A stretch of DNA of 64,000 nt from Zanthoxylum bungeanum (Eukaryota > Streptophyta > Magnoliopsida > Sapindales > Rutaceae): assembly GCA_019454045.1 (NCBI GenBank), contig SKCR01006519.1, positions 635,001-699,000 on the forward strand, read 5' to 3'. The translations under genes and the position numbers were made by a program. Shown here in pieces: positions 1 to 13,362 of the stretch. Positions within the stretch are counted from its first letter, which is position 1. Each line of letters opens with the position of its first letter. The notes under the pieces were generated by a model. The model was not told the origin of the DNA. It did no database searches and saw only the letters and a list, made by a program, of their open reading frames with translations.

Positions 1-1016
1 CAGTAAATCCGGTCGTCGGACTATCCGAACACGTACGTACATAGTACTACGTTTTTACCGATTTACAAGACATGGTTGGCTTCTAGTAAAGCATCGTGCC
101 TGCCCAATTCTCCAGAAATATTCTTAAAGGAATATGTGATCTATATCAGACGTAGTATACGTAGTATTGCGTATTACGATCCAGTATCGGATGTCACGTG
201 CTAGGCCTGGGGTTGGAATTGTGTCTGCCCCGTACGAAGCACATATCGGATCTCTGGTAACTAGTCTCTATAATCGGATAATCATGACCTAATCATATTA
301 TCTCGATGACTGCAGTACATAAGAGAACCATTTCTGTATCCTACGTGATCATCATCTCCACTATGACTGGAGTGATACTTCCATCTTGACATCACACCCA
401 ATACACTACGATTCTCAATATACCCAGAAGAGGTGTACACAGAACCTGTTAAAGCCCTGGACGACCAAAACCAAAGTATATTGATTGTCGCAAGTATTAG
501 CGGTGCAAGCCTCAGGTTAAGACCAAATACACCTACCCTGATTCGGACTTCCATAGACACATAGTCATATTACCAATGGAATTCCGATGGGTCTATCCAG
601 AGAGAAGCTATTTCCGTACCATCGGTAAACACAACCTCCTATTACACTTGCATGAGTATCCTATACCCAAATATATGAGAACTATGTCGTTATGCTCCCA
701 CAACTCGCACAAGTGTAATACTAGTCTATTCCGCATTATCGATGTCCAATGTCGATAATACTACAACTATGGATATTTAATGATTAAACCTTCATGGATT
801 GATACTGTCTCATATCATCTCAATCCGGAACTAATAATATGGACCTTTTATCATTTATACATCTTGGTAATCTAATTACTAATGATAAAAGAGCAATTTC
901 CTTTGTCACGTAGTTAATTTATACAAAAACACCATGATCTGTACAAATAGTGATGCTATGGGTCATAATTGTCCAACAATCTCCCACTTGGCCTATAGCC
1001 AATCACTCAAGTTAAA
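1..1016 (-). mobile_element. Copia-A LTR fragment with 3' internal stub
   Basis: This is the reverse complement of the Copia-A LTR seen at 18992-20949. The LTR part runs from the window edge to 978, where the LTR start TGTTGGACAATTATGAC lies on the minus strand. Positions 979-1016 are the adjoining internal end, including the purine-rich tract AGTGGGAGAT next to the LTR. The internal region is cut off at about 1016, where a Tat-like element begins. The 92-residue open frame at 282-560 (minus) lies inside the LTR and recurs in other copies. Confidence 0.85.
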
Positions 1017-1033
1017 TGTTAGGTTTGGAGGTG

Positions 1034-3090
1034 TGATGAGTGGTAATTATATCACTATTTCCCATTCATTTAACTTAATATTTTGTATAGTTTGTTGATT
1101 TTTGTGAATATTTTGATGTGTTTTGTGTTATTTTGTAGATAAATAAAGTTTCAGGATTCTCTAGAGGTGATTTGGGGCCAAAATAGTAAAAAATAGACAA
1201 AAGGGCAAAATTGTAATTTTACGCGTCGCGACGCGCAAGCCTTCGATGTCGCGACGCCTAACGTGCGCCGCTCCATGCTAACATATGTCGGGGACACGTA
1301 TCAGAATCTGAAAAGTTTGACTTGTTAACGTGCACCGTGCCACGTGTCATCATCATATGGTGCCGATAATCGCCATCGCCACGTGTCGCCACGTGTCACC
1401 CCACGTCATCGCCACGTCAGCAGAAGACCAAGTCAACTTTGCCACGTCGCCGCCACGTCATCATCAGCCAAACACAGCATGCCATGTGTCACAATCCTTC
1501 AGTGCCGATAATCACTATCGCCATGTGTCGCCACGTCAGCGCCACGTCATCGCCATGTAAGCACAATTATTGAGTTAATCATCCACATCGCCACATGATC
1601 GGATAAGAATTTGTGTGGGACCAATCAGCACGTGACACGTGTCCACGTCGTGACGCAAGAACAACCTTCCGCGTCGCGACACGGAGACCTTATTGACGCC
1701 TATAAATTCAGCTCGAAATTTCAGTTTCAGATGTACCTTCCTTTCTGTAATTCTCTGAAAAAATGAGTTTGTTTCTAGTTTTCTTTTAATTTCAGTTTTG
1801 TAATTAATTTTTATTTACTTTCTGTAATATTAATTTACTTTCTTTACTTTAAAAGTTTTTACTATTCAGCTATGAGGAGGTAACTTCCCCTTGCTAGGGT
1901 GAAAGGTAAAACTTTTATTACTGCTATTTAGATTAATCTCCCTTAATTATAATATATTCACTACTTAAAATTTGACTTAACAAGGATATCGCTATATTGG
2001 TCGGTTGGTAATCAATTATAAACTAGTTTTAATTTGACTAAGCAAGGATACCGTCTGGTTGGTTGGTTGGTAATTTACCGCCTATATGGCTGGTTTATGG
2101 ACAAATATTGATACCGCCTTTATGGCCGGTTGGACTTAATTTGACTTAATCAGGTTACCGCCTATATGGCTGGTTGGTAATATCATCACAAGTTAATAAA
2201 TTATATTAAGGGAGATATCTAAAATAGTAGTGGTAAAAGTAGATCCTTTAACCCTAGCATTTTATTTTATTGTAATTTTACTTTTTAGTATTTATTTTAC
2301 CGCATTTACTTTCAGCATTTTACTTTGTCTTTTACTTTTAAGTTTTTACTAGCCCTAGTTATGTGTGGTAACTAAGTTAGTTATCTGGGGTTTTGATGAA
2401 TTCTAATATCTTTATAAGGGGTTATTTTATAGTTTGGGTAATTTAAAGGTTTACTTATTAAGTCTTAAGCTTAATGCGTCTTGTTAATTGGTCACTAATA
2501 AGATTGATTTGGTAAATCTAAAATAAACTTGACAAATGTATTTTAGGTTTCAGCTTTAGACTTAGTAGCCCACGATCTTCCTTGAGGATAGATAACCCTT
2601 TAATAGATTTCCTTACAGGATAGACATATACATGTCGGGCGGGGGTAACCATAATTGGAACTTAATCTTAATGAATCCAGGTAATTTGGTTGACATAGAC
2701 ATATGGTTCAATTAGGTTATACTGGGTATTTGCATCTGACCATCGACAGAGGCTTTTGCATACTTTCGTGTTACAGGTTAGTAAACCGATATATTACACA
2801 AACATGAAATAACCACTTCATCTTTTAAAAGATATTAGAAAGATTCACAACCCTTGATAGTTTCTTAATATTGAATTTTATTTAATTTAATTTTGAGCAA
2901 TTTTATTTACTTGTTTTTAAGTTTAAAATCATCACCATTTCAAATCAATCAATCAACCTGTTAGATACTGGTAATCATTTGACCTCATAAAATTAATAGA
3001 TTAGGTTTTAAGTCCACGTGGGATCGATACATTTTATACTACTTGAAAGATATGTGTGCTTGCGTTATACGCGTGTGAAAGCACCGGTCA
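1034..3090 (+). mobile_element. Tat-like 3' LTR (truncated element)
   Basis: The LTR starts TGATGAGTGGTAATTATATC and ends ATACGCGTGTGAAAGCACCGG followed by TCA at 3090 when read across that end. It matches the LTRs at 26689-28620 and 33244-35210 (both minus) and 56039-58029 (plus). A polypurine-like tract (GTTAGGTTTGGAGGTG, 1018-1033) directly precedes it, so this is the 3' LTR of an element whose interior is lost; only the tract remains next to the Copia-A fragment. It contains clustered G-boxes (about 1330-1560), a GC-rich CGTCGCGACG palindrome, and several ACCGCCTATATGG-type repeats (about 1990-2190). It interrupts an Ogre-like LTR that continues at 3091. Confidence 0.8.
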
Positions 3091-4587
3091 TATAGCCAAG
3101 TCTTATGCAGTTCATGCAAGATAATTAAAATACACAGACATTTTCACACCCATAAATATTAATAAAAATAATAAAAGCATATTAAATTAAGAAGTACAAG
3201 ATGCGATAACGAAAATTACGATAAACAAGCAAAAGCGGGAAAAGCGTCAATAAATAAATAGCAAACAAAATGAGGGATTAATCACGCATGTATGAGTATT
3301 TCCCAAGTGGTACGCGGAGTTGTATCCCAAGTACAGACCGCACTACCGTCCATTCGGATTCGGCTATGGAATTCACTTATGGGTTTCCATCTGATATATC
3401 GTAGGGGATAATAACACACATAAACATTATGCAATGTAAAAAAATAGACATGAAATAATATAAGAATGCATATGCGGATAATAACCAACATGAACGAATA
3501 AAATAAAAGCGAAATAGTAAAATAACAATAAAAAAGATAAAAAAAGATAAATAACAAACTAAATGCGAAATAATAAAATAATGATGAATAAATAAATAAA
3601 TAAAGATAAATAACGGAATGCCAAATAAAGAAAAATAATCTGACCAGAAATTTGGCAGTCCTTGATGTAGGACTTCGTGTACCCGGCTGGACGTATTTCA
3701 CGTCCAGCCAAGCATGGAGCGTCCGGAACTATGAAAATAAATGTGGTAAGGGTGCCATCAGGTCTTACCTTTTAAGTTGCTTCTCGGAAGTGCGTTAAGC
3801 CATCGCCGGAAGGATTGAAGCTGGTTCGCTGTTTGTTGTTTCTGATTCGCTGTTTCACTCACTATTTTCCTATTTTCTGTTTGTTATTTTCTATTTTCTA
3901 TTTTGGTTGTTTTTGGGCTGCTATTTTTACTGTTTTGGTTGTTTTTACTATTTTAGGGATGTTTTGGTGATTTTTTGGGTATTTTTGGCTGCTGTTTTTT
4001 TTTGTTGTTTTTTGTGATTTTGGCTATTGTTTTTGCTGTTTTTTTGGGCTTTTTTTGGTATTTTTTGGGTTGCTATTTTTACGATTTTTGGCAGCTGTTT
4101 TTTACGATTTTTGTTGGTTGTTTTGCTGGTTGATTTTTGGTGTTTTATTGGTTGTTTTACTGGTTGATTTTCAGTGCTTTTTTGGCTGTTTTACTGGTTG
4201 ATTTTCGGTGCTTTGTTGGTTGTTCTTTTGTTGTATTTTTGGTGATGAAGAAGAAGGAAGAGCTCTTATGGTTTTTGTTTGTGTTTCACGCCAAAATCCT
4301 AGAAGAATAAGAGAAGCCTAGGTTTGTTTTTGGGTTGTTTGCTGTGTGGAGCCTCATTTTCATGTTTGGTGATTGCTCATTTTTATAATGACAATGGACC
4401 TCCAAATCAGGGAAATAAATCACATTGATTTGGGAGAATATATTATTTTGGGATACAATCTCTTGTTAAATTGGATGAGATCCCCAAAATCTCACTAAAT
4501 TGGAAAGTGATTTGAGGGGATTTGCACATGTGAATTACATGGGGTTTTCCTTTATTTAGGAAGATTTGGGCATGTGCATGGGAGATT
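3091..4587 (-). mobile_element. Ogre-like LTR fragment
   Basis: This stretch is collinear with about 22041-23600, inside the long minus-strand LTR at 21791-23907. Shared features include the segment around TATAGCCAAGTCTTATGCAG, an A-rich stretch that yields spurious minus-strand open frames, and a T/G-rich low-complexity tract near 3830-4240. Its left end is cut by the Tat-like LTR and its right end by a Copia-A LTR fragment at about 4588. No protein-coding gene is supported; the open frame at 3282-3701 is the translation of the low-complexity LTR. Confidence 0.75.
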
Positions 4588-7500
4588 TGTTGGATGTGTT
4601 GAGAACCAAAAATGAAGATTGAATTCCAAACTCTTGGGAATGGTTTCCCTATCACCTTGGATGACTCTTTGATGTGCTAGCAATGGAGAATTTTTGCAAC
4701 AAAAATTCCCTTGTTCTTCTTATAACTCTCGGCAATGAGAGTGTAATAGAGAGAGAGAGTTTCGGTTGAGAGAAGAGATGAGAGGATGAATTGTGTGACT
4801 TGTTTTGATTTTCAAAAAATAAAAAATGATATACCAAATCCAAGATTTGGTAAAGGTCACTCATGCCTTTCACACTTTACACACTTGTGTGTTGAACAAG
4901 CCACCAACAACTAACTACTTCCATCAACGAAAAGGTGATGAGATAGACTAGGTGATGTGACTTGTGTGGGCCCCACTTGATTCAAAATCTGAGTGGGCCC
5001 GCAAACACATTCCGGGCTCGGGTTCGTTAATTCCGAATTAACGAATTTTCCGTTGCGACTTAATTAAATCAAATTTAATTAAATAATTATGCCTTGCAAA
5101 ATTACTATTAAAGTCGCTCATGAATTAATTCTAAATTAATTCGTTCACCCGAATTAAAATCCAATTTTAATTCCGTTATGAAATCTAATTTCATTTATTA
5201 TATCGAATATATTATTTAATCGATTAATTCCGAATTAATCGCTCTCTCTCTTCTAGTTGAATTTTATCCCAGATAAATTCTTGCCGTAATTAATCCTAGA
5301 TTAATTTTCTCTCTCTTCTAATTAATCCCAGATTAATTATGTTCGAGTAAAACATCATCGGTGAATCTTCGGGAAGTGACCCATGAGATCCCTGGATATA
5401 TTGGCAGTAAATCTGGTCGTCGGACTATCCGAATACGTGCGTACTCCGTACCACGTTCTTACCGATCTACGAAACATGGTTGGCTTCTAGCAAAGCACCG
5501 TGCCTACCCATTGTTGGATAATTATGACCTATAACATCACTATTTGTACAGAACATGACGTTGTTGTACAAATTAACTATGTGACAAAGGAAATTGCTCT
5601 TTTATCATTTGTAATTGGATTACCGGAATATATAAATGATAAAAGTCCATATGATTAGTACCAAATTAATAAGATATGAGACATTATTAATCCACGTAAG
5701 GTTTAATCATTAAATATCCCTAGTCGTAGTAATATCGAGACTGGACATCGATAATGCGGAATAGGCTAGTATTACATTTGTGCGTGTTATGGAAGCGTAA
5801 CGGCATAGTTCTCATATATTTGGGTATTGGATACTCATGCAAGTGTAATAGGAGGTTCTGTTTACCGATGGTACGAAAACAACTTCGCTCTGGATAGACC
5901 CCTCGAAATTCCATTGGTAGTATGACTATGTGACTATGGGAATCCGAATCAGGGTAGGTGTATTTGGTATTAACCTGAGACTTGCATCGCTAATACTTTC
6001 GACAATCGGTATACTTTGGTTTTGGTCGTCCGGGACTTTATCTGGTTCTGTGTACGACTCTTCTGGGTATACTAAGAATCGTAGTGTATTGGATGTGATG
6101 TCAAGATGGAAGTATCACTTCAGTCATATGGAGATGATGATCACATAGGATACGGAACTAGTACTCTTAAGTATTGCAGTCATCGGGATAATATGACTAG
6201 GTCATGATTATCCGATTATAGAGACTAGTTACCAGAGAGTCGATATGTGCTTCGTACGTGGCAGACACAATTCCAGCCTCAGGCCTAGCATGTGATATCT
6301 GATACTGGATCGTAATACGCAATACTACGTATACTACGCCTGACAAAGATTACATAATCCTTTAAAGAATATTTCTGGAGAATTGGGTAGGCACGATGCT
6401 TTGCTAGAAGCCAACCATGTCTTGTAAATCGGTGAGAACGTGGTACCGGGTACGCACGTATTCGGATAGTCCGATGAGCGTATTTACTGCCAACATATCC
6501 AGGGATCTCTTGGGTCACCTCCCAAAGATTCACCGATGATGTTTGACTCGAACAGAATTAATCTGGGATTAATTATGAGATAGAGAAAATTAATCTGGAT
6601 TAATCATGGCAATAATTAATCTAGGAATTAATTATTAGAGAAATAATTAATCTGGGATTAATTGCGTCGAGAATCTCTCTGAGAATAAATTCGTCAAAGA
6701 GAGAGAACACGATTAATTTGGAATTAATCGGTAAAATAAATTTAATAGTTAAATTAGATTTTTACTGTTTAATTTATTCAATTGGGCTAAAATAATATAT
6801 TAGATATATTAATTAAAATTTGATTTCAATGCGGAATTAAAATTGGATTTTAATTCGTGTGAATGAATTAATTTAGAATAAATTCGTTAGCGACTTTCGT
6901 AATAATTTTGCTAGGCATTATTATTTAATTAAATTGGATTTAATTAAGTCGCAATGGTGATTCGTTTAATTCAGAATTAAACGAACCCGGGCCCGAGCGA
7001 AGTTGCGTGTTGGATTGTCCGACTTAAATTTGAAATTTAAAGTGGGGCCCACCAACTTACATCAAAGTGTTTGACACTTGATGGAGTTTGGTAAATTGGT
7101 TGAATGAAAGCTTGGATTGCTTTCTCTACACTCAAACAAAACCAACATACTTTGTTTTATTTAATTAAAACATATACCAACTTTGAAGTCAACTTTTGGT
7201 ATTAGATTTTTGGAAATCAAAATACAATATTCTCTATTCTTCTCTCTTTGGGCATGAGCTTCTATTCTCTCCCATGGATTTTTGCTTCAAAAATCAACAT
7301 AGCTAGCACTTTAAAGAGTCAAAGGAAGGTGATAGGGAGACTAATCCGAGAGTTTGGAACTCGATCTCAAGCTCCGAAGCTTCCAACACATCCAACAAAG
7401 AAGGAAAAGTTTTGAACTCAATCCGATCAATGTGAGTATTCCGCAACTCACTTTGATTAATTCACACACAAATCACTCTTAGATGATCTTGGCATGTTCT

Positions 7501-8273
7501 AGGAACACTAACACCCAATTCTCCAGAAATATTCTTTAAGTAATATATAATCTTTGTCAAGCGTAGTATACGTAGTATTGCGTATTGCGATCTAGTATCG
7601 GATGTCACATGCTAGGTCTGGGGCTGGAATAGTGTATGCCCCGTACGAAGCATATATCGGATCACTAGAAACTAGTCTCTTTAATCGGATAATCATAACC
7701 TTGTCATATTATCCCGATGGTTGCAACACATTAGAGTACCAGTTCCGTATCCCTGCGTGATCATCATCTCCATATGACTGAAGTGATACTTCCATCTTGA
7801 CATCACACCCAATACACTACGATTCTCAATAAACCCAGAAGAGACGTACACAGAACCTGTTAAAGTCTCGGACGACCAAAACCAAAGCGTATTGATTATC
7901 GCAAGTACTAGCGATGCAAGTCTCAGGTTAAGACCAAATACACCTACCCTGATTCGGATTCCCATAGAGACATATTCATACTACCAATGGGATTCTGATG
8001 GGTCTATCCAGAGCGAAGCTGTTTCCATACCATCGGTAAATACAACCTCCTATCACATTTGCATAAGTATCCAATTTTTAAATATATGAGAACTATGTTG
8101 TTACGCTTCCATAACACGCACAAGAGAAATACTAGTTTATTCTGTATTATCGATGTTCAGTCTCGATAATACTACGACTAGGGATATTTAATGATTAAAC
8201 CTTTGTGGATTGATATTGTCTCATATCTTATTAATCTGGAACTAATCATAAGGACTTTTATCATCTATATATT
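4588..8273 (-). mobile_element. Copia-A LTR fragment, split by a solo LTR
   Basis: The reverse strand of 4588-5511 and 7514-8273 is one Copia-A LTR. The two parts join cleanly when the intervening solo LTR is removed: the left part ends CCGTGCCTACCCAT and the right part resumes CCCAATTCTCCAGAAAT. Both ends of the outer LTR are truncated, losing roughly the last 130 bases at 4588 and about 120 bases of its start near 8273. It abuts an Ogre-like LTR on either side. Confidence 0.8.
5512..7513 (+). mobile_element. Copia-A solo LTR inserted in another Copia-A LTR
   Basis: A full-length LTR of about 2.0 kb starts TGTTGGATAATTATGACC and ends AGGAACACTAACA. It is flanked by a near-perfect 5-bp target duplication (CCCAT left, CCCAA right) and has no internal sequence, so it is a solo LTR left by recombination. 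Compared with 18992-20949 it is similar throughout but diverged. The host sequence is the opposite-strand LTR of the same family, so the family has inserted into itself. Confidence 0.85.
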
Positions 8274-9508
8274 TGTAGGCACTTCATTTTTGCATATAAG
8301 TCCTGATGATGAGTCTCGTATGGAGACACTACCTCTTTAATTGTGGAAGCCGCGGGAAACGGACGTCGGAAGGAAAGGGTCAAGAATTGACACATTGATG
8401 GATTTAATTCGCTGGATTAGCTTCGGGTTCGCTTGTTGGACCTCCATTTTAAAACACACCAAGCCCATACATCACTAAATCACACACCAAGCCCACTAAA
8501 TGGACCAAGCCCGCAAGCCCAAGGAAACCCTAAGCCACACGCCCACTCACCTTCCAAAATACTAAAATACACATTAAACACATGCATAAATCAAGCCAAA
8601 TCCACTTCCTAAATTAAATAAATCTCATGGATCCCTTGCCTAATTAAATCAAATCATATCCCTAACTAAAAAGGAATAAATCAAATTAAATCAAATCACT
8701 TCCCTAATTAAAAGATTTTTCCCTATCAAATACTAATTAAAAATATCTCTCATTAATTACCCAAATCATTTTCCTTCTCAGACAATGATAGCCCCCATTC
8801 CTTTGCCTATAAAAAGAACCATTCACCAACACATCCTAAGCTGGCTCATTCACGCATATTCACCCTTGAAACACAAAGAAACTAAACCTAGTGAAGTCAC
8901 GCCCAAAGCACAAACAAAGACCCATAACAGCCGCATCCATCACTGCCTTGCATTGCCGCAGCCTTCCACTGCCATTAATAGCTACATATCACCACCCCCT
9001 CACTGCCTTTCACAGCTGTATAACCCATCCATTTCACTGCCCAAATAGCCGCACATCACCACTCCAAACTGCACACATAAAACTCTCAAAACCAGCCGCA
9101 TATCACAGCCCTCACTGCACGCAAACTGCACTCCCTGCACACACAAATCACACCCACTGCACTGCCCAGTTTGCCGCATCTTACCACCCCAGAAAATACC
9201 CGCTAACAGCCTAAAAATCGAAGCCCAAACCAATCCAAATAACCCGCAAAAACAGTCCCTTAATTACCAAAAAAAATAGTGACCAAAAAATACAGCGAAA
9301 ACAACAGTGAAACAGAGTGAAAACAGCAACCCAAACAGCGAAACAACAAGGAAAAACATTGGATTAGTGAACCGAAAACGTTGCGAAGCATAAACCATTC
9401 CGACGGCCGTGTAACGCGCTTTCGAGAGACGACAAAAGAGGTTAGACCTGATGGCACCTTTTTATTATCTTTCATTTTTTTATTTATTTTAATACCTTAT
9501 TTCGCATG
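8274..9508 (+). mobile_element. Ogre-like LTR, 5' part, truncated
   Basis: It starts TGTAGGCACTTCATTTTTGC, then a segment around GATGAGTCTCGTATGGAGAC. This matches the start of the minus-strand LTR ending at 23907 in order and spacing, but is clearly diverged. A TATA box (TATAAAAAG, 8808-8816) lies in a position suited to an LTR promoter. Downstream is C/A-rich low-complexity sequence (8900-9350) that gives spurious open frames. The LTR is cut off at 9508 by the truncated 5' LTR of the Copia-A element. Confidence 0.65.
8808..8816 (+). promoter_or_regulatory. TATA box of Ogre-like LTR
   Basis: TATAAAAAG sits in the plus-oriented LTR, followed by CA-rich sequence typical of an R/U5 leader. This is inferred from the motif and its location about 530 bases into the LTR; there is no transcript evidence. 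Confidence 0.45.
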
Positions 9509-11141
9509 AATGTTATCGATAATGCAGAATAGACTAGTATTGCACTTGTGCGTGTTATGGAAGCGTAACGACATATTTCTCATATATTTAAGTATTGGAT
9601 ACTTATGCAAGTGTGATATGAGGTTGTGTTTGCCGATGGTACGGAAACAGCTTCGCTCTGGATAGACCCCTCGGAATCCTATTGGTAGTATGACTATGTG
9701 TCTATGGGAATCTGAATCAGGGTAGGTGTATTTGGTCTTAACCTGAGACTTACATCGCTAATACTTGCGACAATCAATACATTGGGTGTGATGTCAAGAT
9801 GGAAGTATCACTTCAGTCATAAGGAGATGATGGTCACGCAGGGATACAGAACTGGTACTATAATGTATTGCAACCATCGGGATACTATGACAAGGTCATG
9901 ATTATCCGATTAAAGAGACTAGTTGCTAGTGATCCGATATATGCTTCGTACGGGGAAGACACTATTCCAGCCACAGGCCTAGCATTTGACATCTGATACT
10001 GGATCACAATACGCAATACTACGTATACTACGCCTGACATAGATTATATATTCCTAAAAGAATATTTCTGGAGAATTGGGTAGGCACGGTGTTTTGCTAG
10101 AAGCCAACCATGTCTTGTAAATCGGTAAGAACGTGGTACGGGGTACGCACGTGTTCGGATAGTCCGACGACAGGATTTACTGCCAACATATCCAATGATC
10201 TCATGGGTCACTTCCCGAAGATTCACCGATGACGTATGACTTAATTAATTATGAGAGAGAGAAAATTAATCTGGGATTAATTACGGCGAGAATTTATCTG
10301 GGATAAAATTCAATTAATAGAGAGAGAACGATTATTTTGGAGTTAATCAATTAAAATAATATATTCGATATATTAAATGAAATTAGATTTCAAGCGGAAT
10401 TAAAATTGGATTTTAATTCGGGCGAACGAATTAATTTAGAATTAATCCGCAAGCGACTTTCGTAATAATTTTACGAGGCATTATTATTTAATTAAATTTG
10501 ATTTAATTAAGTCGCAACGAAAATTCGTTAATTTGGAATTAACGAACCTGAGCCCGGAATGTGTTTGTGGGCCCACTCGGATTTTGAATTAAAGTGGGGC
10601 CCATATCAAGTCACATCACTAGTCAACTTTATCAATTTAAGTTGATAGAAGTTGGTAGTGGTTGATAACTTGTTTCTTACACAAACTTGATTTGTGAAAG
10701 ACATATACCAACTTGATTTTTTGGTCTATGATTTTTGATTTTTGAAAATCAATATACTTAACACATTTTTCACTCATCACTCACTCTTCTCTTAGCCTTG
10801 GGCGTGACCTCTTCTCCCTCTCTCTTTACTCTCACTTTGCCGAGAATAACAAAGAACAAAATGGAAAAATTTTGTTGCAATTTTCTTCTTAAGCTAGCAC
10901 TTAAAGGGTTTACAAAGGTGATAGGGAAACCATTCCCAAAAGTTTGGAATTCATTCATCAAGCTTAGAGCTCAACCATACAAATCAAAGAGGAGCTTGGA
11001 GAACTTCTAAAGGAGCAAAATTTTTGTTCTCAACACATCCACATAACCGATCGTTGTAATTATTTTTTTGCATTCTTACTTCGAGTATTCACATGATTTT
11101 ATGCTTAAATGATCCTAGGCATGTTCTTAGAGAACCTAACA
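9509..11141 (+). repeat. 5' LTR of Copia-A (5'-truncated)
   Basis: Aligns with 19225-20949. It ends ATGTTCTTAGAGAACCTAACA next to the primer site. The internal deletion near 9780 removes the segment that encodes the conserved LTR open frame in other copies, apparently between short direct AATAC/AATAC-like matches. Confidence 0.88.
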
Positions 11142-11142
11142 A

Positions 11143-11156
11143 TGGTATCATGAGCC
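11143..11156 (+). other. Primer-binding site, initiator Met tRNA type
   Basis: TGGTATCATGAGCC begins one base after the 5' LTR end. It resembles the common plant copia primer site TGGTATCAGAGC (complement of the initiator Met tRNA 3' end) with one extra base. Confidence 0.75.
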
Positions 11157-13362
11157 AATTTAAGCATGAAATGAATTAGGGTTCATAAACTTGAATTTGG
11201 GTATTTTTACTTGGAGCATGGTTTCATCAAATTGAGTGTTTGAGTATGCTTAGATTATGATAACTAAGAGTTATGCATGATTAATTTTAAGAAAAAATGA
11301 TTAGATAATTTTTCCTAATTTGGTTGCCTTGGCCGAATGCATATTAGCCCTATGTCATGGTGATTTTTTTTGATTTTAGAACATTGGATGTGTTTAAAAT
11401 ACATGAGTATATTGATTTGTGATTTAGTTGGATTGAAATCAAAATCGGATATAAAATGCCCAAATTGTCGTGAGTTAAAGAGCATGGTTATGACTTGATT
11501 TTGTTTCAATTATGTTGGACATGAATTCAATATAATAAAGCATGATTAATTAATTAAATTGGTGTTTTAGAAATGTTAATTTAACTAATTAATTATGGCT
11601 ATACACTTTAGTTAAATAAATTGTTATATTTGGAATATTGGAATTTAATTAATTAGGCTTTAATTTGGAATCGGGGTAAAATTGTTATATTTGGGCCTTA
11701 TGGGCTTGGTTGGGCCAAGTTGGTTTAGGACAATTGGATTGGATCCAAATTGGGCCTAAAACCATTCCGTTAAGTCCAAATATAATAAATGGGCCTTTTA
11801 AATTTAATTGGGCCTAATGGGCCGAATTAATTTTATGGCAAATAGGGTGATTCCTTTATTGGGCCTTGGCATTTGGGTTTGACCCATATTGGCCAAAGCC
11901 CATGCCTTATGAAATAAATTAAAAGCCCATTGGACTTTAATTAAATTGACATTGGATGTTAATTGGGCCTTTGAGACCCATTAAGATTAGATTTAGAATC
12001 TAAGTCGTAAAGGCACATTAATAAAGTGTAATTATTTAATTTGGAATTAAATAAGAATTAGTATTGAATACAAATTAAATCGGATTTAAAATTGTAGTTC
12101 GATATAATTCAAGAATTCGCACTTTGAGTACTTATTCTTAAACGAGTTGGACTCGCGCAAATCAAATCGTTGTTTGAACATTGGATGATCACTTAATTAA
12201 AAGATTAATTAATTGGATTATATTGATTGAATAACATGCTTTCTGTGAATACATGGATGTATTGTATGAATAATGTATATCTGATGGATATTAGATGGGT
12301 GAGGGCAATTTTGGAAATTATTGTAATAAATTTAGAATTTATTAAATTAGACATGCGTGTCCAGCCTTTATCTCTTAACTCTTTGTAATTCTCTTCTCAC
12401 CAATTCCCCTCAATGTAAATGAGGTTTCTTTAATGTATTATGTAATTGGGTAGAAGTTAGAATAGTGCTAGCTGGGGAGAGGAAATTGAGTGATTTGTTC
12501 TAGGAACAATTTGTGAGATATCCATCCGCATATCATTATTATTTTATTTTATTCGCACCTTATTATGCTTTTAGAATGCATGCTTAAGGGTGTATGATGA
12601 GACATAATCAAAGATAATAAATTGGTTGCCAATTTACGTGAAAAACCCTCAACAAAATATTAAGTGATTTCCCTCCATTGAATGGTTCTTTCTCAAGATC
12701 CAAGATTGACATTGGTTTGTTGGCCAAAGTCAAGATCAATGTCCATCGCGGATGTGTTTGAACCATGAAAGCTTTGTTCCATATCGCATGTCTTGGGCAA
12801 GTTGTGATTTGTTGGTCAAAGTCAAGGTCACTTCTTGTTCATTGACATGGATTACGAAGCTTTCCAAAGTCAATGGGTCCCGCTTAACTAGAATCATTAA
12901 GCTTGTTGAGCCAAAGCCAAGGCTTAGTTGATTCAGAGGAAAAGGTTAGGAAAATATATTGGATATATTGGCATATATATTGTATATATGTTTCGGACTT
13001 GGAGGTCCACCTACCGGATCTAGGAATTGGATAAGATCCAATTGATCTTTGAGATCTACCTAGTTAAATATCATACAGCTTGTTGGCCAAAGTCAAGGTT
13101 GTGTGTTATTTAATGGGATCCTAGCCCACTAGGAAACTAGGTTTCCCGAGTACTCAACAGAGGGTTAGAGGCTCGCCGAAAAATATTGGGAGGGCAGTAT
13201 TGAATTTGCAATTTCGTTTAAATATTTTCCAAATACGCGCTTTCAAATTATTTCGTTAATTCTATATATTTATTAGTTGGACTAATATTTTATTATTTTT
13301 CTTGTAATAGTTGGACTGTACCCAAAAATCGTTAATTGAATAGTTAGACTATTGCAATTAAG
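11157..13362 (+). other. Copia-A untranslated leader
   Basis: About 2.2 kb separates the primer site from gag with no supported gene. 11690-11980 holds a dense cluster of TGGGCC/TGGGCT motifs. 12710-13110 holds about five copies of a short motif resembling TTGGCCAAAGTCAAG, spaced 45-230 bases apart. The rest is AT-rich. The leader probably contains packaging and promoter-proximal signals, but none is recognisable. Confidence 0.6.

Noticed and set aside
3282..3701. 139-residue minus-strand frame rich in Phe, Tyr and Leu, with a near copy at 22242-22625
   Set aside because: It translates an A-rich low-complexity part of the Ogre-like LTR. The recurrence follows from the repeat, and composition shows no domain.
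8785..9233. Overlapping frames on both strands near 9 kb
   Set aside because: They lie in the CA-rich leader-like part of an Ogre-like LTR and have no recognisable domain.
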